Source: Syntrophaceae bacterium UBA3084
GTDB taxonomy: Bacteria; Desulfobacterota; Syntrophia; Syntrophales; UBA6807
Direction: 5' to 3'
NCBI GenBank assembly: GCA_002367335.1
Contig: DFBI01000179.1
Span: 1-5,536 of the forward strand
DNA length: 5,536 nt
Part shown: in pieces, positions 1 to 5,039 of the stretch
Layout of the letters: the number at the start of each line of letters is the position of its first letter
How positions within the stretch are numbered: the first letter of the stretch is position 1
The notes under the pieces: generated by a model
Told to the model about the DNA's origin: nothing
The model's input: only the letters and a program-made list of their open reading frames with translations
Database searches by the model: none
Program-made: the position numbers and the translations under genes

Positions 1-1
1 G

Positions 2-208
2 GCAGCAACAAACGACCTAACCCTTTTTTCCGGGATCGAGGATTGGGTCCTTGCCGTCAATCCGACAATAACGAAAGGTGACACTGTTGAAATCGCCTAT
101 GCTCAGAATTATCTCATCCATAATTCCGTTCCCGAGCCGGGCACGATGTTCCTTCTTGGCTTTGGTCTAATAGGTCTTGCAGGGTTCAGGAGAAAGTTTA
201 AGAGATAA
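2..208 (+). CDS. C-terminal end of a PEP-CTERM exported protein (partial)
   Basis: The frame is open from the left edge and ends at TAA 206-208, giving the last 68 residues of a longer protein. What is visible is a PEP-CTERM sorting signal: VPEPG at residues 43-47 of the fragment, a hydrophobic, Gly/Leu-rich segment at about 49-61, and a basic tail ending RRKFKR. In this family the signal sends a Sec-exported protein to an exosortase (EpsH/XrtA type), which cleaves near the PEP motif; the products are usually surface or extracellular-matrix proteins made with exopolysaccharide. The part before the motif (LTLFSGIEDWVLAVNPTI, then a TKGDTVEIAY stretch) looks like beta-rich extracellular sequence but is too short to place in a domain family. 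The signal peptide and main domain lie outside the window. The sorting signal is clear; the function of the mature protein is unknown. Confidence 0.85.
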   Translation, partial: AATNDLTLFSGIEDWVLAVNPTITKGDTVEIAYAQNYLIHNSVPEPGTMFLLGFGLIGLAGFRRKFKR

Positions 209-248
209 ATCCGATGTAGACTTAAGCCCGTTGAAGTTCTTATCGTAT

Positions 249-280
249 AAGGCAGGGTCTCACGCAGTCCCTGCCTTTTT
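249..280 (+). terminator. Intrinsic terminator after the PEP-CTERM gene
   Basis: The perfect 7-bp stem GGCAGGG (251-257) / CCCTGCC (269-275) encloses an 11-nt loop and runs straight into TTTTT (276-280). Two further A-T pairs (249-250 with 276-277) extend the stem. It lies 40 nt past the stop codon and reads in the plus direction. Confidence 0.85.
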
Positions 281-378
281 CATTGATTGCCGATTGAAGT
301 CTTGCATGCCTTCAATAAAATCAGATTTAACGCTTGCAGGAAGTAACCTATTCTCTATCGAATCACAGAAGAGACTCA

Positions 379-408
379 TTGACAGTATTAACATAATGCT
401 ATTATAAT
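379..408 (+). promoter_or_regulatory. Perfect-consensus sigma-70 promoter
   Basis: TTGACA (379-384) and TATAAT (403-408) both match the sigma-70 consensus exactly, with an 18-bp spacer. Transcription would start near 414-416. It lies downstream of the preceding terminator and points into the structured, apparently non-coding sequence at 415-650. No open reading frame with a ribosome binding site follows before the insertion-sequence end at about 652. AT-rich DNA can give such matches by chance, but two perfect hexamers at acceptable spacing are uncommon. Confidence 0.6.
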
Positions 409-474
409 AATATTAGAGACAATGGTGCCTCCTTTTTTAGGTGCATCATGCTAATCAACCGTTATTCGCTTCAC

Positions 475-510
475 GGTCCCGGGCTATGCCGGACCACATA
501 GCTCGGGGCC
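475..510 (+). other. 14-bp hairpin with two G-U pairs
   Basis: Arms 475-488 and 497-510 pair along their full length around the loop CCGGACCA (489-496). The stem is GC-rich in an otherwise AT-rich intergenic region. No T-run follows (ACTTTATTAA), so it is not a standard terminator on the plus strand. Confidence 0.7.
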
Positions 511-540
511 ACTTTATTAATCCTAAAACCTTAAAGGTTT

Positions 541-646
541 TGCTCCCCGTGTGTTGAAAGCTTAGATACTATAAACACCTCAGTAGGAGTCCCGTAATCG
601 GGTCCCCCCCCTAAATTTGCACCCCCTGTGTTGAGAGGTGTTAGAT
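541..646 (+). repeat. Imperfect direct repeat, two copies (541-567 and 618-646)
   Basis: Both copies start TGC(T/A)CCCC, share TGTGTTGA, then an A/G-rich stretch, and end TTAGAT. About 22 of 27 aligned positions agree, with a 2-nt length difference. The copies start 77 bp apart. The second ends a few bases before the proposed left end of the insertion sequence at 652. Two copies are too few for an array; an old tandem duplication or a paired binding site both fit. Confidence 0.45.
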
Positions 647-651
647 ATATT

Positions 652-1023
652 GGCTCTTTCCCAAATTGAGTGGGTAACAGTATTATGCTAATATATCCTC
701 CGAAGAGATTTCAATACATATTTCAGAGGAGGAATTGCAATAATGAATACGCTATTTGAAACAGCTCTGTCAATCAATAACCCTTGGTACATTAAAGATA
801 TAGCGTTTGATCCTGACAAAAAACGACTTGATTTATACGTAGATTTTAAAAGAGGCAGTACATTCAAGGTCGATGAACCCGGTTATGATGGCTTGTATAA
901 CGTTTATGATACAGTGGATAAGACTTGGCGTCATTTAAACTTTTTCCAGCATGAGTGTTATCTCCATTGCCGGACACCACGGATAAGATATGACAAGGAC
1001 AAGATAAAGCAGATAGATCAATT
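652..1023 (+). mobile_element. Left end of an ISL3-family insertion sequence, truncated on the right
   Basis: The sequence from 652 begins GGCTCTTTCCC, which resembles the GGCTCTT-type terminal inverted repeats I recall for ISL3-family elements. It is followed by an internal promoter, a ribosome binding site and the start of an ISL3-type transposase at 743. No matching right-end repeat (GGGAAAGAGCC) is visible anywhere in the window, and transposase homology stops near 1020. If 652 is the true end, GATATATT at 644-651 would be the left copy of the family's usual 8-bp target duplication. The terminal position is inferred from memory of the family; the transposase remnant is the firmer evidence. 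Confidence 0.55.
666..694 (+). promoter_or_regulatory. Promoter of the ISL3 transposase remnant
   Basis: TTGAGT (666-671) and TAATAT (689-694) are separated by exactly 17 bp. The -35 box falls inside the proposed terminal repeat of the insertion sequence. The transcript would carry AGGAGG (727-732), 10 nt ahead of the ATG at 743. Confidence 0.5.
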
Positions 1024-1042
1024 CAGGGGGACACAATACTAA
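743..1042 (+). pseudogene. N-terminal remnant of an ISL3-family transposase
   Basis: The 99-residue product begins at ATG 743 behind AGGAGG (727-732). Residues 1-92 follow the N-terminal domain of ISL3 transposases: an NNPWYIKDIAFD start, a DFKRGSTF stretch, then VYDTVDKTWRHLNFFQHECYLH at about 54-75 and a PRIR segment at 79-82. Full-length members are about 400 residues or more, with a DDE catalytic domain; none of that domain is present. Homology stops at IKQID (residue 92), and the tail QFRGTQY is encoded by the unrelated REP-like sequence that follows. The positions where many relatives carry paired zinc-binding cysteines (about 43-47 and 83-87) hold VDEPG and YDKDK. Some ISL3 clades appear to lack those cysteines naturally, so this need not be decay. 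The promoter and ribosome binding site survive, so a short DNA-binding fragment could still be made, but it cannot transpose. Confidence 0.75.
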
Positions 1043-1081
1043 ATTATTGACAATAAAATAATGGGGTCAGCGTTGCCCCTG
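1024..1081. repeat. Small palindromic REP-like sequence at the transposase break
   Basis: The ends CAGGGG (1024-1029) and CCCCTG (1076-1081) are inverted repeats. Inside lie the near-perfect palindrome TTATTG-A-CAATAA (1044-1056) and a competing hairpin GGGG (1063-1066) / CCCC (1076-1079). The GGGGACACAATACT start and the GGGGTCA motif resemble sequences I recall flanking IS200-like/RAYT transposases in deltaproteobacteria; this is from memory and unverified. ISL3 homology ends exactly where this block begins. Confidence 0.45.
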
Positions 1082-1086
1082 GCGCT

Positions 1087-1129
1087 TGTTGTTGATTACC
1101 ACCTATGATCAATAACAGATTATTTTTTT
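1087..1129 (+). terminator. Possible intrinsic terminator
   Basis: The 10-bp stem TGTTGTTGAT (1087-1096) / ATCAATAACA (1108-1117) contains one G-U pair and has an 11-nt loop. A T-tract (1123-1129) follows after 5 nt. The stem is AT-rich and the gap is longer than usual, so efficiency is doubtful. It would end transcription coming from the IS remnant. Confidence 0.4.
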
Positions 1130-1298
1130 CAAGCCTCATTTGTTACAGGAAGAAACAAGCCGGTATTAGAATTCAGACGGCAGTATACATATTGTTGCCG
1201 CTTTTCTTCGGGAAATAGATATATTATCCCTGAATTGTCCCAAAATAAAGAAAAAATGTTCTGCCTTCTTCATGTTCTTCGTGGTGGTTAATAAGGAA

Positions 1299-1327
1299 TT
1301 GATTAAGGTAACGACATTGAATTGTAT
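1299..1327 (+). promoter_or_regulatory. Probable promoter of the cysteine desulfurase gene
   Basis: TTGATT (1299-1304) and TTGTAT (1322-1327) are separated by 17 bp. Transcription would start about 20 nt before the ATG at 1354, leaving a short leader with GAAAGG (1341-1346) as ribosome binding site. No IscR-like operator was recognised. Confidence 0.4.
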
Positions 1328-1353
1328 GGAAAAGTACCAAGAAAGGCACTGCA

Positions 1354-2496
1354 ATGAAACACGTCTATCTCGATTATAATGCAACGACACCTGTTGACCA
1401 TGAAGTTGCCGAAGCCATGATGCCTTATATGGAACAACTTTTTGGAAATCCATCCAGTCTCCACTGGTATGGCATTCAGTCTAAAAAAGCTGTCGAAAAG
1501 GCCCGCGGCCAAGTCGCCGATCTCCTGAGTTGCAAACCTGGGGAGATTATCTTTACAAGCGGGGGCACGGAATCCAATAACTTTGCCATCAAGGGTGCAA
1601 CTCTTGCAAATCGGAACAAAGGCAATCATATTATTACCTCAACAATCGAGCATCCTGCAGTAACCGAGGTATGCAGATATCTTGATGCTAATGGGTTTCA
1701 GACAACTTATATCCCTGTCGACGGGACAGGACTCATAAACGTTGCCAATTTGGAAAAAGCAATAACTCCACAGACAATTTTGATTACTGTCATGCATGCC
1801 AATAACGAAGTGGGAACCATTCAACCAATTAACGAAATTTCAAAAATCGCTAAAAAACATGGGATTATCGTCCACACAGACGCTGCTCAGTCTGTCGGTA
1901 AAATTCCTGCCGATGTTAATAAGCTTGGCGTGGATCTCCTTTCTGTAGCAGGTCACAAGATATATGCACCAAAAGGAATTGGGGTTCTCTTTGTACGTGA
2001 AGGAATTCAGCTTGAAAAATTCATGCACGGCGCCGGCCACGAAAGCAACATGCGCGCGGGTACCGAAAACGTTCCGGAGATCGTTGGGCTTGGAAAGGCG
2101 TGCGAAATCGCTAAACGGGCTCTGGGGGAAAACATAACCCATATGAAAGCAATGCGTAACATGCTATACAATGGACTGAAAAATAAGGTTAAAGATATAA
2201 GATTAAACGGCCATCTCGAACGATGCCTTCCAAATACACTAAGCATCGGTTTTCCGAATATTGAAGCGTCTTCTTTATTGAACGAGTTAATAATGGCAGA
2301 CATTGCCGTTTCAGCCGGTTCGGCCTGCCATGCCGGGTCAACGACCATTTCTCATGTACTTGCAGCTATGAATGTTCCCGTGGCATACGCAAAGGGAACG
2401 CTCCGCTTATCAACCGGCAAGATGACAACTGTGGAAGAAATCGATAAGGCAATTAAAATAATTTCGGGAGCGGCTAATAAATTGCAAGAATTATAG
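1354..2496 (+). CDS. nifS: Cysteine desulfurase, NifS/IscS type (PLP-dependent)
   Basis: This complete 380-residue enzyme should release sulfur from L-cysteine, giving alanine and an enzyme persulfide used for Fe-S cluster or other thio-cofactor synthesis in the cytoplasm. Visible motifs are the DYNATTP start (7-13), the PLP phosphate-binding GGTESNN (70-76), His100 in IEHPAV, NNEVG (150-154), HTDAAQSVGK (174-183) with the PLP-contacting Asp176 and Gln179, the PLP lysine Lys202 in SVAGHKIYAPKG, the catalytic Cys325 in SAGSACHAGS, and substrate-binding Arg351 in RLSTG. The loop around Cys325 (CHAGSTTISHVL) differs from the CTSAS/CTSGS form of classic IscS and NifS. Length and the complete motif set fit group I desulfurases. 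The start follows GAAAGG with 7-nt spacing and gives the usual N-terminus. No scaffold, IscR or nif gene is adjacent, so its partner is unknown. The nifS symbol indicates the family; nitrogen fixation is not implied. Confidence 0.93.
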   Translation: MKHVYLDYNATTPVDHEVAEAMMPYMEQLFGNPSSLHWYGIQSKKAVEKARGQVADLLSCKPGEIIFTSGGTESNNFAIKGATLANRNKGNHIITSTIEHPAVTEVCRYLDANGFQTTYIPVDGTGLINVANLEKAITPQTILITVMHANNEVGTIQPINEISKIAKKHGIIVHTDAAQSVGKIPADVNKLGVDLLSVAGHKIYAPKGIGVLFVREGIQLEKFMHGAGHESNMRAGTENVPEIVGLGKACEIAKRALGENITHMKAMRNMLYNGLKNKVKDIRLNGHLERCLPNTLSIGFPNIEASSLLNELIMADIAVSAGSACHAGSTTISHVLAAMNVPVAYAKGTLRLSTGKMTTVEEIDKAIKIISGAANKLQEL

Positions 2497-2528
2497 CAAT
2501 CTCACCACCATCATGTAAATGAACGGGA

Positions 2529-2900
2529 TCAGGTATTTGATAACGTACCAATAGCCAGGGCAGGCTTTCCTGACTTTGTCTGGATATAGAGAATATCGTC
2601 CCTGCAATGACATATGAGCAGGCGCACCTTATCTCTACCATCCATTCGAATATAGCCCTCAGACAAAAGTCCGCCTATGTTCAATCTGAAGGTGCCTATA
2701 AACTCAGCAGGTGCATTACTTCTTTTCTTCCAGAAAAGATGAAGGAACAGCGGATCTTGAATGCGGGGAACAGCTATGTGATAATGACGGTCAGTGTCAT
2801 CGTTGCCTGTCCAATGGCGGTGTTTTTGCAGGAGTGATTCCTGTCCAATCCGACTTACGAGATGATTGAATTGCGATAGAGGATATTTCTCTTCATACAT
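2529..2900 (-). CDS. Unrecognised ORF, possibly the remnant of a truncated gene
   Basis: A 123-codon frame runs from ATG (2898-2900) to TGA (2529-2531), facing the desulfurase gene tail to tail 32 bp away. I do not recognise the product. The C-terminal half (APAEFIGTFRLNIGGLL, then a GYIRMDGRDKVRLLI stretch and LYIQTKSGKPALAIGTL) has protein-like composition and mixed third-position codon use. The N-terminal part (LLQKHRHWTGNDDTDRHYHIA) is less convincing. There is no signal peptide, membrane segment or known motif, and no Shine-Dalgarno sequence before the ATG. An upstream TTG (2963) would add 21 residues, but those are encoded by the palindromic repeat beginning at 2903. The repeat therefore abuts the ATG by 2 nt, suggesting it landed in or near the 5' end of an older gene. 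It may equally be non-coding. Confidence 0.3.
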   Translation of the reverse strand: MYEEKYPLSQFNHLVSRIGQESLLQKHRHWTGNDDTDRHYHIAVPRIQDPLFLHLFWKKRSNAPAEFIGTFRLNIGGLLSEGYIRMDGRDKVRLLICHCRDDILYIQTKSGKPALAIGTLSNT

Positions 2901-2902
2901 TT

Positions 2903-3264
2903 TTAGATAGTGCCCATCCAGAAATGGATTTTCTAAAAAAACACTAATAAGTTGCCAATTCAAAAATGAGTCAACATATCAACAGATTTGATTACAATTA
3001 ATTTAAATATAAGACATGAATATCTCAAATGGTCAAGTCATTTCCTATCTTGAAAAAGGAAAGCGTTATCTAGTTTCCATCCAGAAATGGCCCTTTCCCG
3101 CAATCTCTGCGTCAATCTGCGGGATTGTTTGTGCGGCGTACATTAGTACGCCTCCGCGCAATCCCTTGATTTCCTTGACCTTACGAAAAATTGCTCATTT
3201 CTGAACGGGAAACTTATTAGTGCCCATTTTTTGAAGAATTCATTTCTGAATGGACACTATCTAA
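2903..3264. repeat. 362-bp nested palindromic element with ~70-nt terminal inverted repeats
   Basis: The outer ends are a perfect 10-bp inverted repeat, TTAGATAGTG (2903-2912) / CACTATCTAA (3255-3264). Imperfect pairing continues inward over the whole arms, 2903-2970 against 3194-3264, at roughly 80% identity by eye and with a few-base gap. The arms share CACTAATAAGT and ATCCAGAAATG-like blocks. A CAGAAATG-containing core occurs four times: forward at 2914-2927 and 3077-3090 (an identical 14-mer), and reversed near 3194-3208 and 3241-3254. The centre (about 2971-3072) is AT-rich with no gene. This looks like a non-autonomous miniature element or a repetitive extragenic palindrome family, with no transposase. 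The short frame at 3016-3204 lies inside it and is not a credible gene. Confidence 0.7.
3073..3213. repeat. Inner 141-bp palindromic module
   Basis: The ends GTTTCC (3073-3078) and GGAAAC (3208-3213) are the tips of imperfect inverted repeats of about 20 nt, each containing CAGAAATG. The middle forms a compact cruciform: GGGATTG (3121-3127) / CAATCCC (3159-3165), then GCG (3133-3135) / CGC (3155-3157), then GCGTA (3136-3140) / TACGC (3147-3151) around CATTAG. I recall similar repeats, with a GCGTAC...GTACGC core between GTTTCC and GGAAAC ends, in other deltaproteobacterial genomes, but cannot verify that here. Confidence 0.65.
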
Positions 3265-3307
3265 TCAGCCGGGGGACTCCTTTCCGACATAATTAAAGAT
3301 AAATCAC

Positions 3308-3335
3308 TTGACACTTACCGAAAAATTAATATGAT
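3308..3335 (+). promoter_or_regulatory. Promoter of greA
   Basis: TTGACA (3308-3313) is followed after 16 bp by TATGAT (3330-3335). This predicts a start near 3342 and a leader of about 36 nt. It lies just outside the right end of the palindromic element, so greA does not depend on the element for transcription. Confidence 0.6.
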
Positions 3336-3377
3336 TTAAACGATAGTTGACAGTAAACTTTTACCGGAGGAAATACC

Positions 3378-3854
3378 ATGGATAAAATTCCGATCACCCG
3401 GACGGGATTTGAAAAACTCAAAAAAGATCTAAAACATTTAAAGAATGTGGCAGTACCTCAAAATGTGAGGGATATTGAAGAGGCCAGGGGCCATGGCGAT
3501 ATATCGGAAAATGCCGAATATGAAGCAGCGAAAGAAAAACAAGCATTTTTACAGGGGAAAATACAGGAAATAAATAACAACCTTGCCGGCGCCATTATTA
3601 TTGATACGGAAGACCTTACTGATGAGAGAGTTGTTTTTGGAACAACTGTTACTATCGAAGACTTAACTACCGAAGAAATTACGAAATATCACCTCGTCGG
3701 TCCCTTTGAATCAGACATAAATGAAAACAAGATATCCGTTACCTCGCCTATAGGAAAAGCTCTTATCGGAAAAGAAATAGGTGATGAGGTTCGATTTAAC
3801 ACACCGGGTGGTGTTAGAGAAATTGAAGTTGTAGATATTTCCATAGAATCATAG
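3378..3854 (+). CDS. greA: Transcription elongation factor GreA
   Basis: This complete 158-residue protein is the usual GreA length. GreA binds in the secondary channel of RNA polymerase and stimulates cleavage of the 3' end of backtracked transcripts so that elongation resumes. The N-terminal coiled-coil hairpin spans about residues 1-75. Its tip carries the acidic pair Asp41 and Glu44 in GDISENAEYEAAKE, at the same numbering as the catalytic pair in the Escherichia coli protein. The C-terminal FKBP-like domain spans about 80-158 and contains VTSPIGKALIGKEIGDEV (121-138) and NTPGG (141-145), both typical of the family. The start is supported by GGAGG (3366-3370) with 7-nt spacing and by the conserved ITRTGFEKLKKDL N-terminus. 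It appears monocistronic: the gene after it is convergent. Its Gre identity is not in doubt; GreA is preferred over GreB because the tip sequence GDISENAEY matches GreA. Confidence 0.96.
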   Translation: MDKIPITRTGFEKLKKDLKHLKNVAVPQNVRDIEEARGHGDISENAEYEAAKEKQAFLQGKIQEINNNLAGAIIIDTEDLTDERVVFGTTVTIEDLTTEEITKYHLVGPFESDINENKISVTSPIGKALIGKEIGDEVRFNTPGGVREIEVVDISIES

Positions 3855-3894
3855 GAGAAAAACAGGTTCGCTCGTTGCTGTCCTCTTCGCGCAA

Positions 3895-3930
3895 AGATAT
3901 CGTACCAGGTTAATCTCTGGTGCGATATCT
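3895..3930. terminator. Stem-loop between convergent genes, possible terminator
   Basis: Arms 3895-3908 and 3917-3930 pair over 14 positions (13 Watson-Crick plus one T-G) around the loop GTTAATCT. It lies 40 nt after greA and 87 nt past the stop of the convergent isomerase gene. No proper T-run follows on either strand (GATAAATCTTT on plus, TTGCGCG on minus), so it is not a textbook intrinsic terminator. It may act as a transcript-end stabiliser or a weak bidirectional terminator. Confidence 0.45.
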
Positions 3931-4017
3931 GATAAATCTTTCCGCAACAAGATCACAAAAACACAGCGCGAAATCTTTTTCTGAAATTCCGATACAAAGA
4001 TGAAACAAAACGCGTGA

Positions 4018-5016
4018 TTATTCAGTATCTTTCTTCAAATATCTTTCCACTTTTGCTTTTTCTTTTAATTTCTCAATGTTCTTATTGATTTCATTGTGAA
4101 GTTTCTCTTGTTTTAAGTATTGATTAAGCCTGTCTTTTATATTCTTATACAAGATCGTGGATTCAGGTTTCTTATCGGTTACTTTGATCAGGTGGTATCC
4201 AAACTCGGTTTCAACTATATCGCTCATATCTCCTGTGTTTAGGGCAAACGCCACTTCTTCAAATGGTTTCACCATCTGACCGTGTCCGAAGAATCCCAGA
4301 TCACCGCCCTTGGCCTTGCTGGGGCAATCGGAATACTGTTTTGCAAGGGCCGCAAAATCTTCACCGTTTTCCAGTTTTTTACGAATCGTTTCGAGTTTGT
4401 TCCGTACCTTTAGTTTCTGCGCCTTGTCTGCCTGAGGATCAACCTTTATTAAGATGTGGCTGGCCTTAACCATCTCCGGGGTTTTAAAGGAATCCGGGTG
4501 ACTATCGTAATATATTTTTGTTTCCTCGTCGGAAATCTGAATCTTCTGAATAAATTGCTTGTCGATGAATTGTTGAAGAACTATATCATTCTTAATTTGC
4601 CTTTCAAGGTCAGCCTCAGAAAGGTTCATCATGCTAAGCGCTTCTTTGAATCGTTCCTCACTTGGGAATTGTTTCTTCATTTTTTCTAATTGCTCGTTGA
4701 TTTTTGCCTTGTCAACTTTGATTTTGTGCTTTTGGCTTTCCTGCTGGAGCAACTCATGGTTTATAAGACTTTCAAGGACATCTTTCTTAATTGATGAAAG
4801 ATTGAAGTCATCAAATGACTTTCCTGCCTTCATAAGCTTCATCTGAACACGACTCATTTCCTGATCAAAATCCACCTGGGTAATGACTATACCGTTAACA
4901 ACTGCAACTTTTTTGTCTGAAACCTGTGTCTCTTTTGACATTGCAGGAGACACCATCATTATCAGGGCGATAACTGCTGTGATTATCCACATCCACTTAT
5001 TAAATTTTGTATTCAT
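4018..5016 (-). CDS. Periplasmic parvulin-type peptidyl-prolyl isomerase (SurA/PrsA-like)
   Basis: This complete 332-residue protein should act as a chaperone and proline isomerase for exported proteins. Residues 1-27 form a signal peptide: a basic start (MNTKFNK), hydrophobic core IITAVIALIMMV, and probable cleavage after AMS. Residues 36-170 match the SurA-like N-terminal chaperone region (VAVVNGIVITQVDF, then charged helices with SLINHELLQQES). The PpiC parvulin domain spans about 183-281: KASHILIKV (184-192), FAALAKQYSDCPSKAKGGDLGFF (221-243), MVKPFEEVAFAL (248-259) and EFGYHLIKV (271-279). The tail is a lysine-rich helix. No lipobox cysteine follows the signal peptide, so a soluble periplasmic protein is more likely than a lipoprotein. 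AAAGGA (complement of 5026-5031) lies about 9 nt before the ATG. It follows an Fe-S protein gene on the same strand, but a terminator separates them, so co-transcription is uncertain. Confidence 0.9.
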   Translation of the reverse strand: MNTKFNKWMWIITAVIALIMMVSPAMSKETQVSDKKVAVVNGIVITQVDFDQEMSRVQMKLMKAGKSFDDFNLSSIKKDVLESLINHELLQQESQKHKIKVDKAKINEQLEKMKKQFPSEERFKEALSMMNLSEADLERQIKNDIVLQQFIDKQFIQKIQISDEETKIYYDSHPDSFKTPEMVKASHILIKVDPQADKAQKLKVRNKLETIRKKLENGEDFAALAKQYSDCPSKAKGGDLGFFGHGQMVKPFEEVAFALNTGDMSDIVETEFGYHLIKVTDKKPESTILYKNIKDRLNQYLKQEKLHNEINKNIEKLKEKAKVERYLKKDTE

Positions 5017-5039
5017 TTTAATTTATCCTTTCGAATGTT

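Larger units (their letters stand above)
415..650 (+). ncRNA. Candidate structured leader or non-coding RNA (unidentified)
   Basis: This stretch has no credible gene but repeated secondary-structure potential downstream of the promoter at 379-408. Helix I is 475-488 with 497-510: 14 consecutive pairs, two of them G-U wobbles, with an 8-nt loop. Helix II is the palindrome AAAACCTT (525-532) / AAGGTTTT (534-541). Helix III is AACACCTC (574-581) / GAGGTGTT (635-642), enclosing a bulged 7-bp hairpin (586-588 plus 591-594 with 599-602 plus 603-605). Loop I contains GGACC (491-495), complementary to GGTCC (601-605), so a pseudoknot or alternative fold is possible. The wobble pairs favour a function as RNA over a DNA palindrome. 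I cannot match it to a known riboswitch or small RNA class. It could be the leader of a gene displaced by the adjacent insertion sequence, or part of an older mobile element. The structure is seen; transcription is inferred. Confidence 0.3.
1082..1353. other. Intergenic region between the IS remnant and the cysteine desulfurase
   Basis: No open frame here resembles a gene. The region holds a hairpin followed by a T-run (1087-1129), a second inverted repeat CGGCA (1178-1182) / TGCCG (1196-1200) followed by CTTTT, and a probable promoter for the downstream gene at 1299-1327. The rest is AT-rich with no further recognisable structure. Confidence 0.6.

Noticed and set aside
177..407. Plus-strand frame of 76 codons
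   Set aside because: It overlaps the end of the PEP-CTERM gene in another frame, runs through the intrinsic terminator at 249-280 and the promoter at 379-408, and has no ribosome binding site.
541..646. CRISPR array
   Set aside because: There are only two imperfect copies of different length, without a regular spacer series, leader or cas genes.
415..650. c-di-GMP-I (GEMM) riboswitch
   Set aside because: The helices are suggestive and the organism type often uses this class, but the conserved GCAAAGC core and tetraloop-receptor layout are not visible on either strand.
1166..1453. Minus-strand frames at 1166-1453, 1303-1629, 1639-1824, 1840-2142 and 2007-2348
   Set aside because: They are antisense to, or overlap the start of, the well-supported cysteine desulfurase gene and show no family features.
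2607..2837. Plus-strand frame of 76 codons
   Set aside because: It is antisense to the 2529-2900 frame, has no ribosome binding site and no recognisable motif; the minus-strand reading is more protein-like.
3016..3204. Plus-strand frame of 62 codons
   Set aside because: It lies wholly inside the palindromic element, and its sequence follows from the repeat structure.
3348..3376. Second TTGACA (3348-3353) as a greA promoter
   Set aside because: A -10 box at proper spacing would fall on the ribosome binding site and start region; TTGACA-16-TATGAT at 3308-3335 is the better choice.
4263..4846. Plus-strand frames at 4263-4469, 4456-4689 and 4631-4846
   Set aside because: They are antisense shadows of the peptidyl-prolyl isomerase gene.
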